Part shown: positions 1-6,031 of the stretch, piece after piece
How the letters are laid out: the number at the start of each line of letters is the position of its first letter
How positions within the stretch are numbered: position 1 is the stretch's first letter
From: Chitinophagales bacterium
Lineage (GTDB): Bacteria; Bacteroidota; Bacteroidia; Chitinophagales; UBA10324
Direction: 5' to 3'
Assembly: GCA_026786335.1 (NCBI GenBank)
Contig: JAJAYG010000056.1
Coordinates: 1 to 8,434 of the forward strand
DNA length: 8,434 nt
Program-made: the position numbers and the translations under genes
The notes under the pieces: generated by a model
Told to the model about the DNA's origin: nothing
The model's input: the letters and a program-made list of their open reading frames with translations, nothing else
Database searches by the model: none

Positions 1-104
1 ATCTGATAAGCCACGTCATCAAGTGAACCACCGTAAGAGAATGCCCAATTTACATTTAGGTTTGTTGGTGAAGCGGGGCACACACAACTTTGCGATTGAA
101 CCAT
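1..104 (-). CDS. 5' end of a probable exported protein (partial, runs off the left edge)
   Basis: Read on the minus strand from ATG at 104-102, the frame stays open to the window edge and gives about 34 residues, including PTNLNVNWAFSYGGSLDDVA. The WAFSYGGSLDDVAY stretch resembles the W-x-x-x-YGGSxDDxAY repeats of many Bacteroidota secreted, T9SS-sorted proteins; that is recalled family knowledge, not a search result. The segment after the ATG (MVQSQSCVCPAS) is not a signal peptide and reads like the end of one plus the mature N-terminus. Two codons upstream of the ATG is an in-frame TAA (113-111), and beyond it the same frame encodes a good signal-peptide-like start at 167. The gene is therefore either a short-start form or a broken secreted-protein gene. 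It is divergent from pbpC. Function is unknown because most of the gene lies outside the window. Confidence 0.5.
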   Translation of the reverse strand, partial: MVQSQSCVCPASPTNLNVNWAFSYGGSLDDVAYQ

Positions 105-167
105 TGTTGTTTAAAGTAAAAAAATTATGCAAAGAGTTGTGATGGGGGTGTAAAGTTTTGTTTTCAT
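105..167 (-). other. Detached signal-peptide-like segment ending in an in-frame TAA
   Basis: ATG at 167-165 on the minus strand opens 18 codons, MKTKLYTPITTLCIIFLL, then TAA at 113-111, two Thr codons, and the ATG at 104. A basic n-region (MKTK), a hydrophobic core (LCIIFLL) and a polar c-region supplied by the next gene (TTMVQSQS) together make a conventional Sec signal peptide if the TAA is read as a sense codon. All of this is in one frame, so a single base change would explain the interruption. It could be a genuine nonsense mutation, a sequencing error or chance. Confidence 0.45.
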
Positions 168-194
168 TTTGAAAAAATATTTTCATTTTGAAAA
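161..194. repeat. Two direct copies of a 15-bp sequence, period 19
   Basis: TTTTCATTTTGAAAA occurs at 161-175 and again at 180-194, with identity ending at both outer bases. Each copy contains an ATG on the minus strand (167-165 and 186-184) in the same CAAAATGAAAA context. The proximal ATG opens the signal-peptide-like frame; the distal one opens a different frame. It looks like a small tandem duplication around a start codon in the divergent intergenic region. The sequence is low in complexity, so chance is possible. Confidence 0.6.
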
Positions 195-316
195 TTAGAA
201 GTAAAACTAAATATAAGAAATGGACATGAGAAGAAATATTTTTTTCATCTTCGAGTAATCGGCTAACCAAAGTAAAATTTATTGAGTGATCACAGTTTTT
301 GTTTCTTTGAAGTGAA

Positions 317-2767
317 ATGAAATTCAAGCGCAGAAGAATAATCTGGTGGTTAATGATTTCCGTTATCGTTCCGGTGATTTTATTTTTTACTTTCAATTTA
401 TTATTTCCTCTCCATGTAAATATTCAATACTCAAAAATTATTACAGCAAGTGATGGCACTGTGCTGCATGCTTTCTTAAGCAGTGATGAGAAATGGAGAA
501 TGAAAACAGAGCTGAGCGAGATTACGCCACTGCTAAAAAAAACCATTATCGAAAAAGAGGACCGCTACTTCTATTGCCATCCGGGAATAAATCCTGTTTC
601 TATCATTAGAGCGCTGTTTAATAATTTGGTACACGGAAAAAAAACTTCGGGTGCATCCACCATCACCATGCAGGTGGCGCGCATGTTTGATCGCAAGCCA
701 CGCACTTATGGAAATAAAATCATTGAAATGTTTCGCGCACTCCAACTGGAACTACATTACAGCAAAGATGAAATTCTGCAACTCTACCTGAATCTTGTTC
801 CTTACAGCGGCAATATTGAAGGTGTTAAATCTGCTGCGCTCATTTATTTCGGGCAAACACCCGATTATTTATCGCTGGCTCAAATTGTTACACTCGCTAT
901 TATTCCCAATCGCCCTTCATCATTAGTGTTGGGAAAGAACAATGAGTTGATTGTGCAGGAAAGAAACAGGTGGCTGAAAAAATTTGATTCAGCAAAATTA
1001 TTTCCGCATGAAGAAATTGAAGATGCGCTAAGCGAAAACCTTTCTGCAAAGCGACAAGCTGTTCCGCGATTGGCGCCACATATTTCAATTCGGCTGGCAA
1101 GGGAATTTCCTTCTCAAGCAATTATTCATTCCACCATTGATCGCAAGAAGCAGGAGAAAGTTGAGAACCTTGCTTTCAATTACATCAGAAGAATTCATTC
1201 AATGAACATTACCAATTGCGCAGTGATGGTATTGAATAATGAAACAGGAAATGTAGAAGCATACATTGGCTCTGCCGATTTTAACAATGCAGAAGACCGC
1301 GGACAAGTAGATGGTGTGCGCGCCATTCGTTCACCGGGCAGCACACTCAAACCATTTTTGTATGCGCTTGCTTTTGATAAAGGAATTGCAACGCCGAAGA
1401 GTGTGATCACAGATGTGCCTGCAAATTTTTCGGGGTATGCTCCTGTTAATTTTGATAAAAAATTTCGCGGCACAGTGACTATTGAAGAAGCACTTGCGAA
1501 TTCATTGAATGTGCCTGCAGTAAAAACATTAGATGAAATTGGCGTGCAACAATTTGTTTCAGCATTAAAGCTTGCAGGGTTTTCTACTGTAGAAAAAAAC
1601 GAAAAGCAATTAGGGCTTTCTGTAATTCTCGGTGGCTGTGGAGTTAAGTTGGAAGAATTGGTTCGGTTGTATTCATGTTTTGCAAATGAGGGGAAAGAAA
1701 TAAATATTTTATTTGTGCAGAATGAAAATAATTTGGGTGTAACTCCACCGGAGTTAAAAAAAATCGAGCGGAGCGTAAGCGATGAATCTTCTTTAAGCTC
1801 TTTCGAAAGTACAGGGAGCAATGTGCGAGCGCAAGTCTCCCCTTCGGGTACTCGCCCGATTGGGTACGAGCGGGGATTTAGTGGGGCCGTTATTTCATAT
1901 GCTTCTGCATTCATGACTTCACAAATTCTCACAGAGCATACGCGCCCCGATCTCCCTAACAATTATGAGAGCAGCATGCACCTTCCAAAAATTGCATGGA
2001 AAACAGGAACCAGTTATGGCCGCCGCGATGCATGGAGCATTGGCTACAACAAACAATTTACTGTTGGTGTTTGGGTAGGGAATTTTGACGGCACCGGCGT
2101 TCCAGAATTGACAGGTGCTGAGATTGCAACACCGCTGCTCTTCGATATTTTTAATTCCATCAGTTATAATTCAACAAGTGAATGGCTTAAGCAACCTAAG
2201 GATTGCGATTTCAGGTTGGTTTGTTCGGTGAGTGGTAAAGTACCCGAAGATTTTTGCAGCGATCAGGTGATTGATTATTACATCCCCGGAATTTCTTCTA
2301 CTGCAAAATGCGATCACGAAAAAGAAATTTTTGTTTCGGCTGATTCTGCAATTTCTTATTGCAGAAACTGTTTGCCGCAGAGCGGGTTTAAGAAAAAATT
2401 GTATTCGAATCTGCAGCCCGAATTAATTTCATTTTACGAAGCAGAAAATATTCCGTACCAAAAAATTCCTGAACATAATCCTGCATGCACAAGAATTTAT
2501 ACTGCGAATGCGCCCATGATTACATCACCCACTGCCGGGCTTGCGTATATTTTTGAGAAAGATGGCGGCACACAATTGATGCTTACCTGCAATGCAGATA
2601 ATGAAGTGAAGCAGGTGTATTGGTACATCAACGATCAGTTTTACCGTGCAGCAAGTGTGAGTGATAAAGTTTTTTTTACACCCAAAGAAGGCGAGGTAAA
2701 AATTTCATGTGCTGATGATAAAGGAAGAAATACGGATGTAAAAGTTAAGGTGTTTGTTTTGAAATGA
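317..2767 (+). CDS. pbpC: Penicillin-binding protein 1C, bifunctional transglycosylase/transpeptidase
   Basis: A class A PBP that polymerises lipid II into glycan strands and cross-links stem peptides on the outer face of the inner membrane. The N-terminus is a signal anchor (basic MKFKRRR, then a hydrophobic helix to about residue 30). The glycosyltransferase 51 domain follows, with EDRYF containing the expected catalytic Glu81, then GASTITMQVAR and the E137 region (EMFRALQLE). The transpeptidase domain has SxxK as S342-T-L-K345, SxN as S396-L-N398 and KTG at 562-564 (KTGTS). The last 90 or so residues match the PBP1C C-terminal beta domain (ITSPTAGLAYIF to the end), which separates PBP1C from PBP1A/1B. 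At 816 residues it is about 50 longer than the usual 770 or so. The excess matches an odd segment at residues 473-524, between SxN and KTG, described separately. Both active sites look complete. The alpha-2-macroglobulin gene that often sits beside pbpC is not in this window. Confidence 0.93.
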   Translation: MKFKRRRIIWWLMISVIVPVILFFTFNLLFPLHVNIQYSKIITASDGTVLHAFLSSDEKWRMKTELSEITPLLKKTIIEKEDRYFYCHPGINPVSIIRALFNNLVHGKKTSGASTITMQVARMFDRKPRTYGNKIIEMFRALQLELHYSKDEILQLYLNLVPYSGNIEGVKSAALIYFGQTPDYLSLAQIVTLAIIPNRPSSLVLGKNNELIVQERNRWLKKFDSAKLFPHEEIEDALSENLSAKRQAVPRLAPHISIRLAREFPSQAIIHSTIDRKKQEKVENLAFNYIRRIHSMNITNCAVMVLNNETGNVEAYIGSADFNNAEDRGQVDGVRAIRSPGSTLKPFLYALAFDKGIATPKSVITDVPANFSGYAPVNFDKKFRGTVTIEEALANSLNVPAVKTLDEIGVQQFVSALKLAGFSTVEKNEKQLGLSVILGGCGVKLEELVRLYSCFANEGKEINILFVQNENNLGVTPPELKKIERSVSDESSLSSFESTGSNVRAQVSPSGTRPIGYERGFSGAVISYASAFMTSQILTEHTRPDLPNNYESSMHLPKIAWKTGTSYGRRDAWSIGYNKQFTVGVWVGNFDGTGVPELTGAEIATPLLFDIFNSISYNSTSEWLKQPKDCDFRLVCSVSGKVPEDFCSDQVIDYYIPGISSTAKCDHEKEIFVSADSAISYCRNCLPQSGFKKKLYSNLQPELISFYEAENIPYQKIPEHNPACTRIYTANAPMITSPTAGLAYIFEKDGGTQLMLTCNADNEVKQVYWYINDQFYRAASVSDKVFFTPKEGEVKISCADDKGRNTDVKVKVFVLK
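1740..1756 (+). repeat. Perfect short hairpin inside pbpC
   Basis: TAACTCC (1740-1746), loop ACC, then GGAGTTA (1750-1756), followed by more A residues. All seven pairs are Watson-Crick. It marks the left part of the insert-like segment of pbpC. Its place inside a coding region argues against a terminator role. Confidence 0.6.
1838..1876 (+). repeat. Interrupted hairpin inside pbpC
   Basis: Nested arms: TCCCC (1838-1842) pairs with GGGGA (1872-1876), CTCG (1851-1854) with CGAG (1867-1870), and CCC (1855-1857) with GGG (1862-1864) around a GATT loop. An 8-base left bulge, the unpaired TA at 1865-1866 and C1871 interrupt the stem. GGGTAC occurs twice (1846-1851 and 1862-1867), which suggests a small internal duplication within an originally simpler CCCC-TTC-GGGG element. 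Confidence 0.5.
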
Positions 2768-2934
2768 ATCTTGCCGGCAGTCAGTAGTTCGCGCTCATCG
2801 AGACCAATAAAGCATGTTGCGGAGATCAAACAGAAATTGCCATTTGCCACCTTAACATTTCCTTCCTAAATATTTTCTTCTACTTTTATTTCCATCAGCG
2901 ATCTTAAAACTCAATTTCATTTCACAAAAAATTT
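2768..2934. other. Intergenic spacer between pbpC and the decarboxylase gene
   Basis: This 167-bp spacer has a GC-richer first half (about 2770-2830, containing GCCGGC) and an AT-rich second half leading to the decarboxylase ATG. TACTTTTA at 2881-2888 matches the TAnnTTTG box in all but the last base, but no TTTG lies at the expected distance upstream, so a promoter here is only a weak possibility. I see no convincing terminator after pbpC. Confidence 0.4.
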
Positions 2935-4440
2935 ATGCGGGAAAAACTGCTGCAGTTAGAAAAAATTTCGAGGCAACTCGATCCGCCATCCGGGAAACGT
3001 GATGAGGTGAGGAAAAAAATTATTGATTACTCAGAGAATTTTCTCAACCGCATTGAAAACATCAATGCATTTAATGTTCATGAAAATGCTGATGCAGGTT
3101 TGCTTACATTTCCCATCAATGAAGAACCCATTGATGTTTCGCTCGCTCTTTCATTATTAAAAAATCATGTTGATACACCGGGATTAAATCCTGCATCGGG
3201 TGGCCACCTTGGTTACATTCCCGGCGGGGGAATTTTTTACAGCGCACTCGGTGATTATCTCGCCGATGTTTTTAATCGTTATGCCGGCGTTTATTTTGGC
3301 GGACCCGGCGCAGTGCGCATGGAGAACATGCTCATCAAATGGGTGGCAAATGTAATGGGCTATCCTGAAGACGCAGGAGGAAATTTAACTTCGGGCGGAA
3401 GCATTGCAAATTTAATTGCCGTTGTGTGCGCACGTGATGCTTCAAAAATTAAAGCACGTGAATTTGAGAAAGCAGTCATCTACATGACCAAGCAGGTGCA
3501 CCATTCAGTTGACAAAGCCATTCGCATTGCAGGGTTGAAAGAATGCATTGTGCGACATGTGCCGATGGATGAAAATTTTAAAATGAAAACCGGTGAGTTA
3601 GCAAACATGATCAAGGCAGATAAAATGAGCCGCCTGCATCCACTGATGATCATTGCTTCTGCAGGTACTACTGATACAGGCGCTGTTGATCCGTTAGATG
3701 AGATTGCAAAGATTGCGACGAAGCATGAACTGTGGTTTCATGTAGATGCAGCTTATGGCGGATTTTTTATTTTGACTGAAGAAGGAAAGCAAAAACTCAA
3801 AGGCATTGAGTTATCCGATTCACTCGCTGTTGATCCGCACAAAGGATTGTTTCTTCCTTATGGAACAGGTGTAGTTTTGGTGAAGGACAAAAACATTTTA
3901 AATCAATCACATTTTTATCAGGCGAATTACATGCAAGATTCAGTGAGTGCAAGTGATGAATTATCACCTGCAGATTTATCACCCGAGCTCACCAAACATT
4001 TTCGCGGCTTGCGAATGTGGCTGCCGTTGAAACTGCATGGAGTAAAACCATTTCGCGCCTGCCTCGAAGAAAAATTATTGCTGGCAAAATATTTTTATGC
4101 TGAAGTGAAGAAGATTGGTTTTTCAGTTGGACCACCGCCCGAACTTTCTGTTGTCACCTATCGCTATATTCCAAAGAGCGGCAACTCCGCCTCCTTCACT
4201 GATTTATCCACCAAAGTTTTAACGAAGGAGGAAGCTACGGCGGCCGAGAATGATTTCAATAAAAGATTGATTGAAGAAATACAAAAAGACGGAAGGGTTT
4301 TTATTTCCTCCACCATGATTGATGGAAAGTTTACGCTGCGCGCTGCCATACTCGCTCACCGCACGCATTTGAAAACGGTGGATACGCTGCTGGAGATGTT
4401 GGGGGAGAAGGTTAGGGTTTTGGAAGGGAAATACTTATAA
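2935..4440 (+). CDS. PLP-dependent group II amino-acid decarboxylase
   Basis: A fold-type I pyridoxal-phosphate enzyme of the aromatic-amino-acid/histidine/glutamate decarboxylase group (Pfam Pyridoxal_deC), expected to release CO2 from an amino acid to give an amine in the cytoplasm. Landmarks in order: TSGGSIANL (phosphate-binding region), QVHHSVDKA with His189 as the likely ring-stacking residue, SAGTTDTGAVDP, HVDAAYGG (269-276) with Asp271 contacting the pyridine nitrogen and Ala273, and DPHKG (300-304) with Lys303 as the Schiff-base lysine. The C-terminal part ends with LRAAILAHRTHLKTVDTLLEML, close to the usual family ending. The length of 501 residues is typical and no key residue is missing. 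There is no signal peptide. Aromatic substrates are plausible, but substrate cannot be decided from the sequence, so I give no gene symbol. It follows pbpC by 167 bp and has no obvious pathway partner nearby. Confidence 0.88.
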   Translation: MREKLLQLEKISRQLDPPSGKRDEVRKKIIDYSENFLNRIENINAFNVHENADAGLLTFPINEEPIDVSLALSLLKNHVDTPGLNPASGGHLGYIPGGGIFYSALGDYLADVFNRYAGVYFGGPGAVRMENMLIKWVANVMGYPEDAGGNLTSGGSIANLIAVVCARDASKIKAREFEKAVIYMTKQVHHSVDKAIRIAGLKECIVRHVPMDENFKMKTGELANMIKADKMSRLHPLMIIASAGTTDTGAVDPLDEIAKIATKHELWFHVDAAYGGFFILTEEGKQKLKGIELSDSLAVDPHKGLFLPYGTGVVLVKDKNILNQSHFYQANYMQDSVSASDELSPADLSPELTKHFRGLRMWLPLKLHGVKPFRACLEEKLLLAKYFYAEVKKIGFSVGPPPELSVVTYRYIPKSGNSASFTDLSTKVLTKEEATAAENDFNKRLIEEIQKDGRVFISSTMIDGKFTLRAAILAHRTHLKTVDTLLEMLGEKVRVLEGKYL

Positions 4441-4444
4441 AATT

Positions 4445-4744
4445 TTACCCTTGTATTTTGGAAGGATTTTGTCTTGCATCAAAAATGTCAGTGATTAATA
4501 CTTAATCATTGGCAATACGATAAATCACTTTGTAATTACCTGATACAATTCGCCTGTGTTCTAAGAGAAGTTGTTTGAGATATTCTTCTTCGGCACCGGC
4601 ATAAGGCATGGTTTCTAAAATTTGTATGTCATCGAGAATTTTGTTCGTGATTTTCTCTGCAATTCTCTCTGAAACGTTTTTCCTGTAATACTGAAAAATA
4701 TCTTTAAGTCGCCGCTTTGCAGGATCGGTTAAGAGTACCTTTAT
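4445..4744 (-). pseudogene. RelE/ParE-family toxin remnant (no start codon, internal stop)
   Basis: The minus-strand frame reads KVLLTDPAKRRLKDIFQYYR, later EEEYLKQLLLEHRRIVSGNY, KVIYRIAND, TAA (4504-4502), then VLITDIFDARQNPSKIQG and a final TAA (4447-4445). This is the order of a RelE/ParE ribonuclease- or gyrase-directed toxin: N-terminal strand, two helices, the RRIVSGNYKVIYRI hairpin, and the last strand with DIFDARQNP. The normal length would be 99 residues. Two lesions are visible. The expected initiator Met is ATA (4744-4742), and no ATG, GTG or TTG lies in frame between the upstream TGA (4771-4769) and a Met deep in the protein. The internal TAA removes the last strand. The frame begins 4 bp after the antitoxin stop, as in a real TA operon. 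It faces the decarboxylase gene with 4 bp between stop codons. Most likely inactive. Confidence 0.75.
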
Positions 4745-4748
4745 GCTA

Positions 4749-4980
4749 TTAATTTTCCGATTCGCTTCTCACATCAGATAAAGATGATAGTTGTCCGTTA
4801 CCAATAGCTTTTTCAGATTCAAGCGCCCGCTCAATTAAATCAGCAACAGAAAATTTCAGGAAATTTTTTTTCGAATAAGGTATTGAGATTAATTATTTCC
4901 TGAATAGCAGAAAGTGTTTTCTCATCCTCAATGTTGCTGATTGCTGAGATTATTTTTTGTTTGGTTTCAGGGAAGTTCAT
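4749..4980 (-). pseudogene. Antitoxin gene remnant with frameshift, paired with the RelE/ParE-like toxin
   Basis: From ATG 4980-4978 the frame gives MNFPETKQKIISAISNIEDE and onward to NLNTLFEKKF, then ends prematurely at TGA 4842-4840 after 46 residues. The frame one base away continues the protein as FLKFSVADLIERALESEK, then AIGNGQLSSLSDVRSESEN and TAA at 4751-4749. Removing one A from the run of eight A (plus-strand T 4864-4871) joins the two halves into 76 residues. The shape fits small Bacteroidota antitoxins: helical N-terminus, then a SVADLIERALESEKAI-type segment that would wrap the toxin. It would be first in a two-gene operon and would repress its own promoter. Frame slippage on the A8 run or a homopolymer sequencing error are alternatives, but the paired toxin is also damaged. 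Confidence 0.68.
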
Positions 4981-5103
4981 GAAAATTATTTTTCAAAATT
5001 TAAGATTTCATTCTCAAATAATTTATCGCAATTTTTTTCTTGATAACCAATTCACCCTTCACATTCTATTTCTTCTAAATTTGTTTCCACCAATTCACGC
5101 AAC
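4981..5103. other. Divergent intergenic region between the antitoxin remnant and the T9SS gene
   Basis: An AT-rich 123-bp spacer that must hold the promoters for both directions. On the plus strand it has a perfect TAnnTTTG box, listed separately. On the minus strand AAATTTTG just before the antitoxin ATG is a one-mismatch version. I see no clear operator palindrome. Confidence 0.45.
5076..5083 (+). promoter_or_regulatory. Bacteroidota-type -7 promoter element (TAAATTTG)
   Basis: TAAATTTG matches the Bacteroidota housekeeping -7 consensus TAnnTTTG at all fixed positions and lies 20 bp before the ATG at 5104, leaving a short leader. A TTTG at the -33 position is not present at the usual spacing, so the call rests on the -7 box and location only. 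It would drive the T9SS gene and probably the TonB receptor behind it. Confidence 0.5.
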
Positions 5104-5982
5104 ATGAAACAAACATTACTTGCATTACTGTTTTCAATTTTCATTGCTCAAATTTCATTTGCACAGGAAGCAACTCCCAATGCTGGTTTTGAAAACTGGA
5201 CCTTGAAATATAATTCATTCTATACGCCTGATGATTGGGATAATTTGAATTTACTCACCAGCATTCTTGGTTCACTCACCTGTATAAGAACAACAGAAGC
5301 GCACACTGGCTCTTATGCGTGTAAGCTCATTACACTAAAACTATCAGTTGGCGATACAGCAAATGGAATTATAACTACCGGTCAGCTTATTACTGTTCCG
5401 CCTTATGGAGTAAAAGACGGCATCCCTTATACCCTACGACCTGATAGTATTTATGGATGGATCAAGTATGCGCCTGTTGGAGGTGATTCAACTCAAATTG
5501 TATTTGTTTTATTAAGCGCTGCTCACGATACTATTGGAAAAGCAGAATATAAAGCCGGACAAACATTAACAGCATACACCAGGTTTTCAAATCCCATAAA
5601 TTACTTCTCCGCCGAAAATCCCGATTCATCTTTGTGGCTGATCTCTTCAAGTAATGGTTTCGATGCACAACCAAATTCTACTATGTGGATTGATGATATT
5701 GGTTTGGCATTTACAGTAGGAATTAATGAACTCAGTTTGCACGATTTTATTTTTGTTTCACCCAACCCTGCCAATGATATTCTTTACATAAAAAATGAAG
5801 AGCACTTGATAGGTGATTTGGTTTTGTTGGATGAGCAGGGAAAAATAATTGATCAGTTTCATCTTAACGGACAATCAACATCAATTGATATAAGTAAACT
5901 CGCAGAGGGGATTTATATTTTAAAAGTAACTGATGAAAAGCAAAACAGTATTGCAACAGGAAAAATTTTGATTCAGCATTAA
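5104..5982 (+). CDS. Secreted surface protein with T9SS type A C-terminal sorting domain
   Basis: A 292-residue exported protein. Residues 1-20 (MKQTLLALLFSIFIAQISFA) form a classic Sec signal peptide, with cleavage before Gln21. The mature part opens with NAGFENWT and has a beta-sandwich-like body: TGSYACKLIT, then YTLRPDSIYGWIKYAPVGGD, and MWIDDIGLAF near residue 195-205. This layout resembles carbohydrate-binding-like or PCMD-type domains of Bacteroidota, a recalled similarity without proven ligand. From about residue 218, FVSPNPANDILYI, then LLDEQGKIIDQF, ISKLAEGIYILKV and GKILIQH form a full T9SS type A sorting domain, which directs passage through the outer membrane and surface anchoring or release. 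No catalytic motif is visible, so it is more likely a binding or structural protein. The TonB receptor gene starts 49 bp downstream on the same strand. Confidence 0.85.
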   Translation: MKQTLLALLFSIFIAQISFAQEATPNAGFENWTLKYNSFYTPDDWDNLNLLTSILGSLTCIRTTEAHTGSYACKLITLKLSVGDTANGIITTGQLITVPPYGVKDGIPYTLRPDSIYGWIKYAPVGGDSTQIVFVLLSAAHDTIGKAEYKAGQTLTAYTRFSNPINYFSAENPDSSLWLISSSNGFDAQPNSTMWIDDIGLAFTVGINELSLHDFIFVSPNPANDILYIKNEEHLIGDLVLLDEQGKIIDQFHLNGQSTSIDISKLAEGIYILKVTDEKQNSIATGKILIQH

Positions 5983-6031
5983 TGGCAATTTTAAAAAGTG
6001 ACCATTGAATTCAATTTTCTAAATTCTCCCG

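Larger units (their letters stand above)
1733..1888 (+). repeat. In-frame insert in pbpC made of hairpin-rich, repeat-like DNA
   Basis: Codons 473-524 of pbpC do not read like transpeptidase sequence: the translation is rich in Ser, Pro, Gly and Arg, with no conserved PBP motif. The DNA holds three symmetric elements: a perfect 7-bp stem with a 3-base loop (1740-1756), the palindrome CTTTCGAAAG (1800-1809), and a larger interrupted hairpin (1838-1876). It is locally more GC-rich than flanking codons (GAGCGGAGCG, GAGCGCAAG, GAGCGGGG). TPPELKK and SPSG...RGFSGA resemble translations of interspersed repeats I recall from Bacteroidota intergenic DNA; this is memory, not a search. I infer that repeat DNA inserted without breaking the frame. 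Boundaries are approximate. A lineage-specific disordered loop is the alternative. Confidence 0.55.

Noticed and set aside
19..396. Minus-strand frame of 125 codons over the left intergenic region and pbpC start
   Set aside because: It covers the pbpC start antisense and two other better-supported segments, and it stops at 19-21. The neighbouring frame (from 104 or 167) gives the protein-like YGGSLDDVAY sequence that stays open to the edge.
1195..1962. Long minus-strand frame of 255 codons inside pbpC
   Set aside because: It is antisense to well-conserved transpeptidase motifs (SxxK, SxN), and its low-complexity Ser/Thr/Pro-rich translation is typical of a shadow frame.
2641..2850. Minus-strand frame of 69 codons across the pbpC end and spacer
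   Set aside because: Two thirds of it lies antisense to the conserved PBP1C C-terminal domain, and its translation shows no recognisable motif. The GC-richer spacer part is slightly odd but too short to call a gene.
5983..6031. Possible terminator between the T9SS gene and the TonB receptor
   Set aside because: Only weak symmetries are present (AATGG/CCATT, GAATTC/AAATTC) with AT-only or 5-bp arms and no U-tract after a GC stem, so I do not call a terminator.
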